Program-made: the position numbers and the translations under genes | Shown: one piece after another, positions 5,717 to 7,024 of the stretch | Layout: every line of letters begins with the position of its first letter | Numbering within the stretch: position 1 is the first letter of the stretch | The notes under the pieces: generated by a model | Told to the model about the DNA's origin: nothing | The model's database searches: none | The model's input: only the letters and a program-made list of their open reading frames with translations | Source: Candidatus Omnitrophota bacterium | GTDB taxonomy: Bacteria; Omnitrophota; Gorgyraeia; Gygaellales; Profunditerraquicolaceae | DNA: 7,024 nt | Reading direction: 5' to 3' | NCBI GenBank assembly: GCA_016938245.1 | Contig: JAFGUY010000076.1 | Span: forward strand, 1 to 7,024

Positions 5717-6325
5717 TTAAAGCTTGAAGCCGCTGAAGCCCATAAAGGCAAGGCTCATAATTGCGGCAACAATAAAAGCAATCGGTATCCCCTTCATGCT
5801 TAAATGAGTATCCGTAAATTCAAGCCGCTCGCGGATGCCGGACATAAGTAAAAGTGCTACACAAAACCCTATTCCGGCAAAAAAAGCCTGAATAATCGAA
5901 TAAATAATACCAATAAATACGGGTGTCCCCGGCACAAAGAATTCATTCATATTTAGAATCGCCACACCCAAGACAGCGCAATTTGTAGTAATAAGCGGAA
6001 GATATATGCCTAATGCCTTATATAGAGGCGGAGAATTCTTACGGATTATCATTTCAATAAGCTGCACAAAAGCAGCAATAATAAGGATAAAGAATATCGT
6101 TCTTAGGTAAACTATATTTAACGGCACCAATACAAAGGCATAAACTAAAGATGTAAGCAGGGCGGAAAATACCATTACAAAAATAACCGCTATCCCCATT
6201 GAAATTGCTGCTTTTGTATGGCGGGAAACACCCAAAAACGGGCATAGCCCCAGAAATTTCGATAGGATAAAATTATTGATAAAAACCATACTTATAGCTA
6301 TTGCTATAATTTTACTTATCTCCAT
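5717..6325 (-). CDS. rnfA: Rnf complex membrane subunit RnfA
   Basis: This 202-aa integral membrane protein has about six helices and belongs to the RnfA/NqrE family. With RnfE it forms the membrane core of the Rnf pump. Signature segments are NNFILSKFLGLCPFLGVS (residues 17-34) and LPLITTNCAVLGVAI (109-123). Cys28 and Cys116 correspond to the cysteines that, with their RnfE counterparts, hold an iron-sulfur centre inside the membrane in solved Rnf/Nqr structures. IRERLE (about 164-169) near the C-terminus is also typical. The start is supported by GGAGAG on the minus strand (6329-6334). It begins ten bases after the rnfE stop and ends three bases before rnfB, in the conserved order E-A-B. 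Sequence alone does not show whether Na+ or H+ is moved. Confidence 0.96.
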   Translation of the reverse strand: MEISKIIAIAISMVFINNFILSKFLGLCPFLGVSRHTKAAISMGIAVIFVMVFSALLTSLVYAFVLVPLNIVYLRTIFFILIIAAFVQLIEMIIRKNSPPLYKALGIYLPLITTNCAVLGVAILNMNEFFVPGTPVFIGIIYSIIQAFFAGIGFCVALLLMSGIRERLEFTDTHLSMKGIPIAFIVAAIMSLAFMGFSGFKL

Positions 6326-6328
6326 TTA

Positions 6329-6334
6329 CTCTCC
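6329..6334 (-). promoter_or_regulatory. Shine-Dalgarno site of rnfA
   Basis: Minus-strand GGAGAG lies in the ten-base gap between the rnfE stop and the rnfA ATG, with the GGAG core five bases from the start. It supports the rnfA start and independent ribosome loading within the operon, unlike rnfB and purN, which seem to depend on coupling. Confidence 0.7.
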
Positions 6335-6335
6335 G

Positions 6336-6929
6336 TTATTTCTTAGTTATACCTAACAACCTGGTTAATCCTATCAAAAGCCCCATTGTAAGAAGCGCTC
6401 CGGGAGCAAGTATCATAACCAGAATAAATTCATTTTCTTTCAGCAATCCGAATCCGGCGATACTTCCTGAACCTAACAATTCCCTTATAAAAGCAATAAT
6501 ACTTATGCCTAAGGTAAAACCGATACCCATCCCTAACCCGTCAAAAATAGAAGGTAAAATCCGGTTACGGGAAGCAAATGCCTCTGCCCGGGCCATAATA
6601 ATGCAGTTGACTACGATTAAAGGTATAAAAATACCCAAAGACTTGCCCAGAGCCGGCAAATAAGCTTTAATCGTAAGTTCGCAAAGAGTAACAAAAGTAG
6701 CAATAATAACTATATAGGCAGGGAGGCGTATTCTGGCGGGAATAAAATTACGCAGGCCAGAGATTATCAGGTTAGAAAAAACCAAAACAAATGTTGCTGC
6801 CACACCCATGCCCAAAGCATTAAAAAGCGAGGTAGATACTGCCAGCGTAGGGCATAGGCCTAAGATTAAACCAAACGTAGGATTAAGGACGGTGATGCCT
6901 TTGCTAAATTCTTTAAAAAGGCTTTTCAT
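6336..6929 (-). CDS. rnfE: Rnf complex membrane subunit RnfE
   Basis: This 197-aa polytopic membrane protein (about six helices) belongs to the RnfE/NqrD family, the inverted-topology partner of RnfA in the Rnf pump. Signature segments are NPTFGLILGLCPTLAVS (16-32), FIPLIVVNCIIMARAEAFAS (101-120) and FIRELLGSGS (147-156). Cys26 and Cys109 match the conserved pair that binds the intramembrane iron-sulfur centre together with RnfA. The start is fixed by GAGGAT nine bases upstream. It is the first rnf gene in the window, followed by rnfA, rnfB and purN. The upstream partner rnfG, expected next to rnfE in a C-D-G-E-A-B operon, does not abut it: the 95 bases before the window edge show no RnfG-like reading frame. 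rnfC, rnfD and rnfG may lie further out or elsewhere. Confidence 0.95.
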   Translation of the reverse strand: MKSLFKEFSKGITVLNPTFGLILGLCPTLAVSTSLFNALGMGVAATFVLVFSNLIISGLRNFIPARIRLPAYIVIIATFVTLCELTIKAYLPALGKSLGIFIPLIVVNCIIMARAEAFASRNRILPSIFDGLGMGIGFTLGISIIAFIRELLGSGSIAGFGLLKENEFILVMILAPGALLTMGLLIGLTRLLGITKK

Positions 6930-6936
6930 AATATAA

Positions 6937-6942
6937 ATCCTC
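6937..6942 (-). promoter_or_regulatory. Shine-Dalgarno site of rnfE
   Basis: Minus-strand GAGGAT, with GAGG ending nine bases before the rnfE ATG (6927-6929). It supports that start, which also places the family motif NPTFGLILGLCP at the usual distance from the N-terminus. The surrounding bases are AT-rich and offer several TATATT/TATTAT-like -10 hexamers, but none has a convincing -35, so I assign no promoter. Confidence 0.65.
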
Positions 6943-6981
6943 GTATAATAGTATTACTGTTAATAATATAGTTTTCTATAT

Positions 6982-6999
6982 AAAGAAACGAATTTCTTT
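6982..6999. repeat. Small perfect inverted repeat upstream of rnfE
   Basis: AAAGAAA (6982-6988) and TTTCTTT (6993-6999) form a 7-bp perfect inverted repeat around CGAA. On the minus strand the loop reads TTCG, the sequence of a stable RNA tetraloop. The stem has only one G-C pair and no long T-tract, so it is a weak terminator at best. It could instead be an operator or a chance palindrome in AT-rich DNA. It lies about 53 bases upstream of the rnfE start. Confidence 0.4.
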
Positions 7000-7024
7000 G
7001 AAAATTAAGAGAGACCCTGCTAAA

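Noticed and set aside
4933..5720. Plus-strand open frames opposite rnfB (4933-5163 and 5424-5720)
   Set aside because: They are antisense shadows of a clear RnfB coding sequence, with no ribosome-binding sites or protein-like features.
6976..7023. Minus-strand frame reading LAGSLLIFKEIRFFI then stop at the window edge
   Set aside because: It could be the C-terminus of a membrane protein, but 15 codons in AT-rich DNA are too few to support it and it does not resemble the end of RnfG. A second frame open up to an ATGA overlap with rnfE is low-complexity, AT-driven sequence.

Overview
The window carries nine protein-coding genes (one cut at the left edge) on about 7 kb, with almost no spare DNA. 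Genes are about 40% GC by eye, and the few gaps are very AT-rich. TGA is used as a stop (rnfB), so the code is standard. A lipoprotein signal peptide, an Rnf complex and an FtsB-type divisome protein point to an anaerobic, diderm-type bacterium. The style resembles candidate phyla such as Omnitrophota or Elusimicrobiota, but that is an impression from gene content and composition, not a demonstrated assignment. There are no RNA genes, mobile elements or CRISPR arrays that I can support.

Left block: a 3' fragment of a plus-strand gene (to 77) converges on the minus-strand pair eno-ftsB (1678 to 131). Enolase (glycolysis) has a consensus sigma70-type promoter and a strong Shine-Dalgarno. The small FtsB/DivIC-like division protein follows with no gap (TAAATG), a neighbourhood seen in many bacteria.

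Middle block: across a 122-bp divergent region lies a plus-strand pair. The first is an FtsH-type AAA+ membrane zinc metalloprotease with all catalytic motifs but almost no periplasmic domain. The second is an unrecognised 288-aa lipoprotein whose signal peptide is encoded inside the 3' end of ftsH (59-nt overlap). The divergent region appears to hold back-to-back promoters sharing one -10 element, plus a second ftsH promoter overlapping the first possible ftsH start codon.

Right block: a compact minus-strand operon rnfE-rnfA-rnfB-purN runs from 6929 to 4320. RnfE, RnfA and RnfB are membrane and iron-sulfur subunits of the ferredoxin:NAD+ oxidoreductase that couples electron flow to Na+ or H+ transport. 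The usual partners rnfC, rnfD and rnfG are not in the window. purN (purine biosynthesis) is joined to rnfB by an ATGA stop/start overlap, and its 3' end overlaps the lipoprotein gene tail to tail by 14 nt. The last 95 bases before the right edge are AT-rich and contain a small perfect palindrome.

The most unusual element is the middle pair: a loop-reduced FtsH translationally nested with a lipoprotein of unknown family. A functional partnership is a reasonable hypothesis, but nothing in the sequence proves it.
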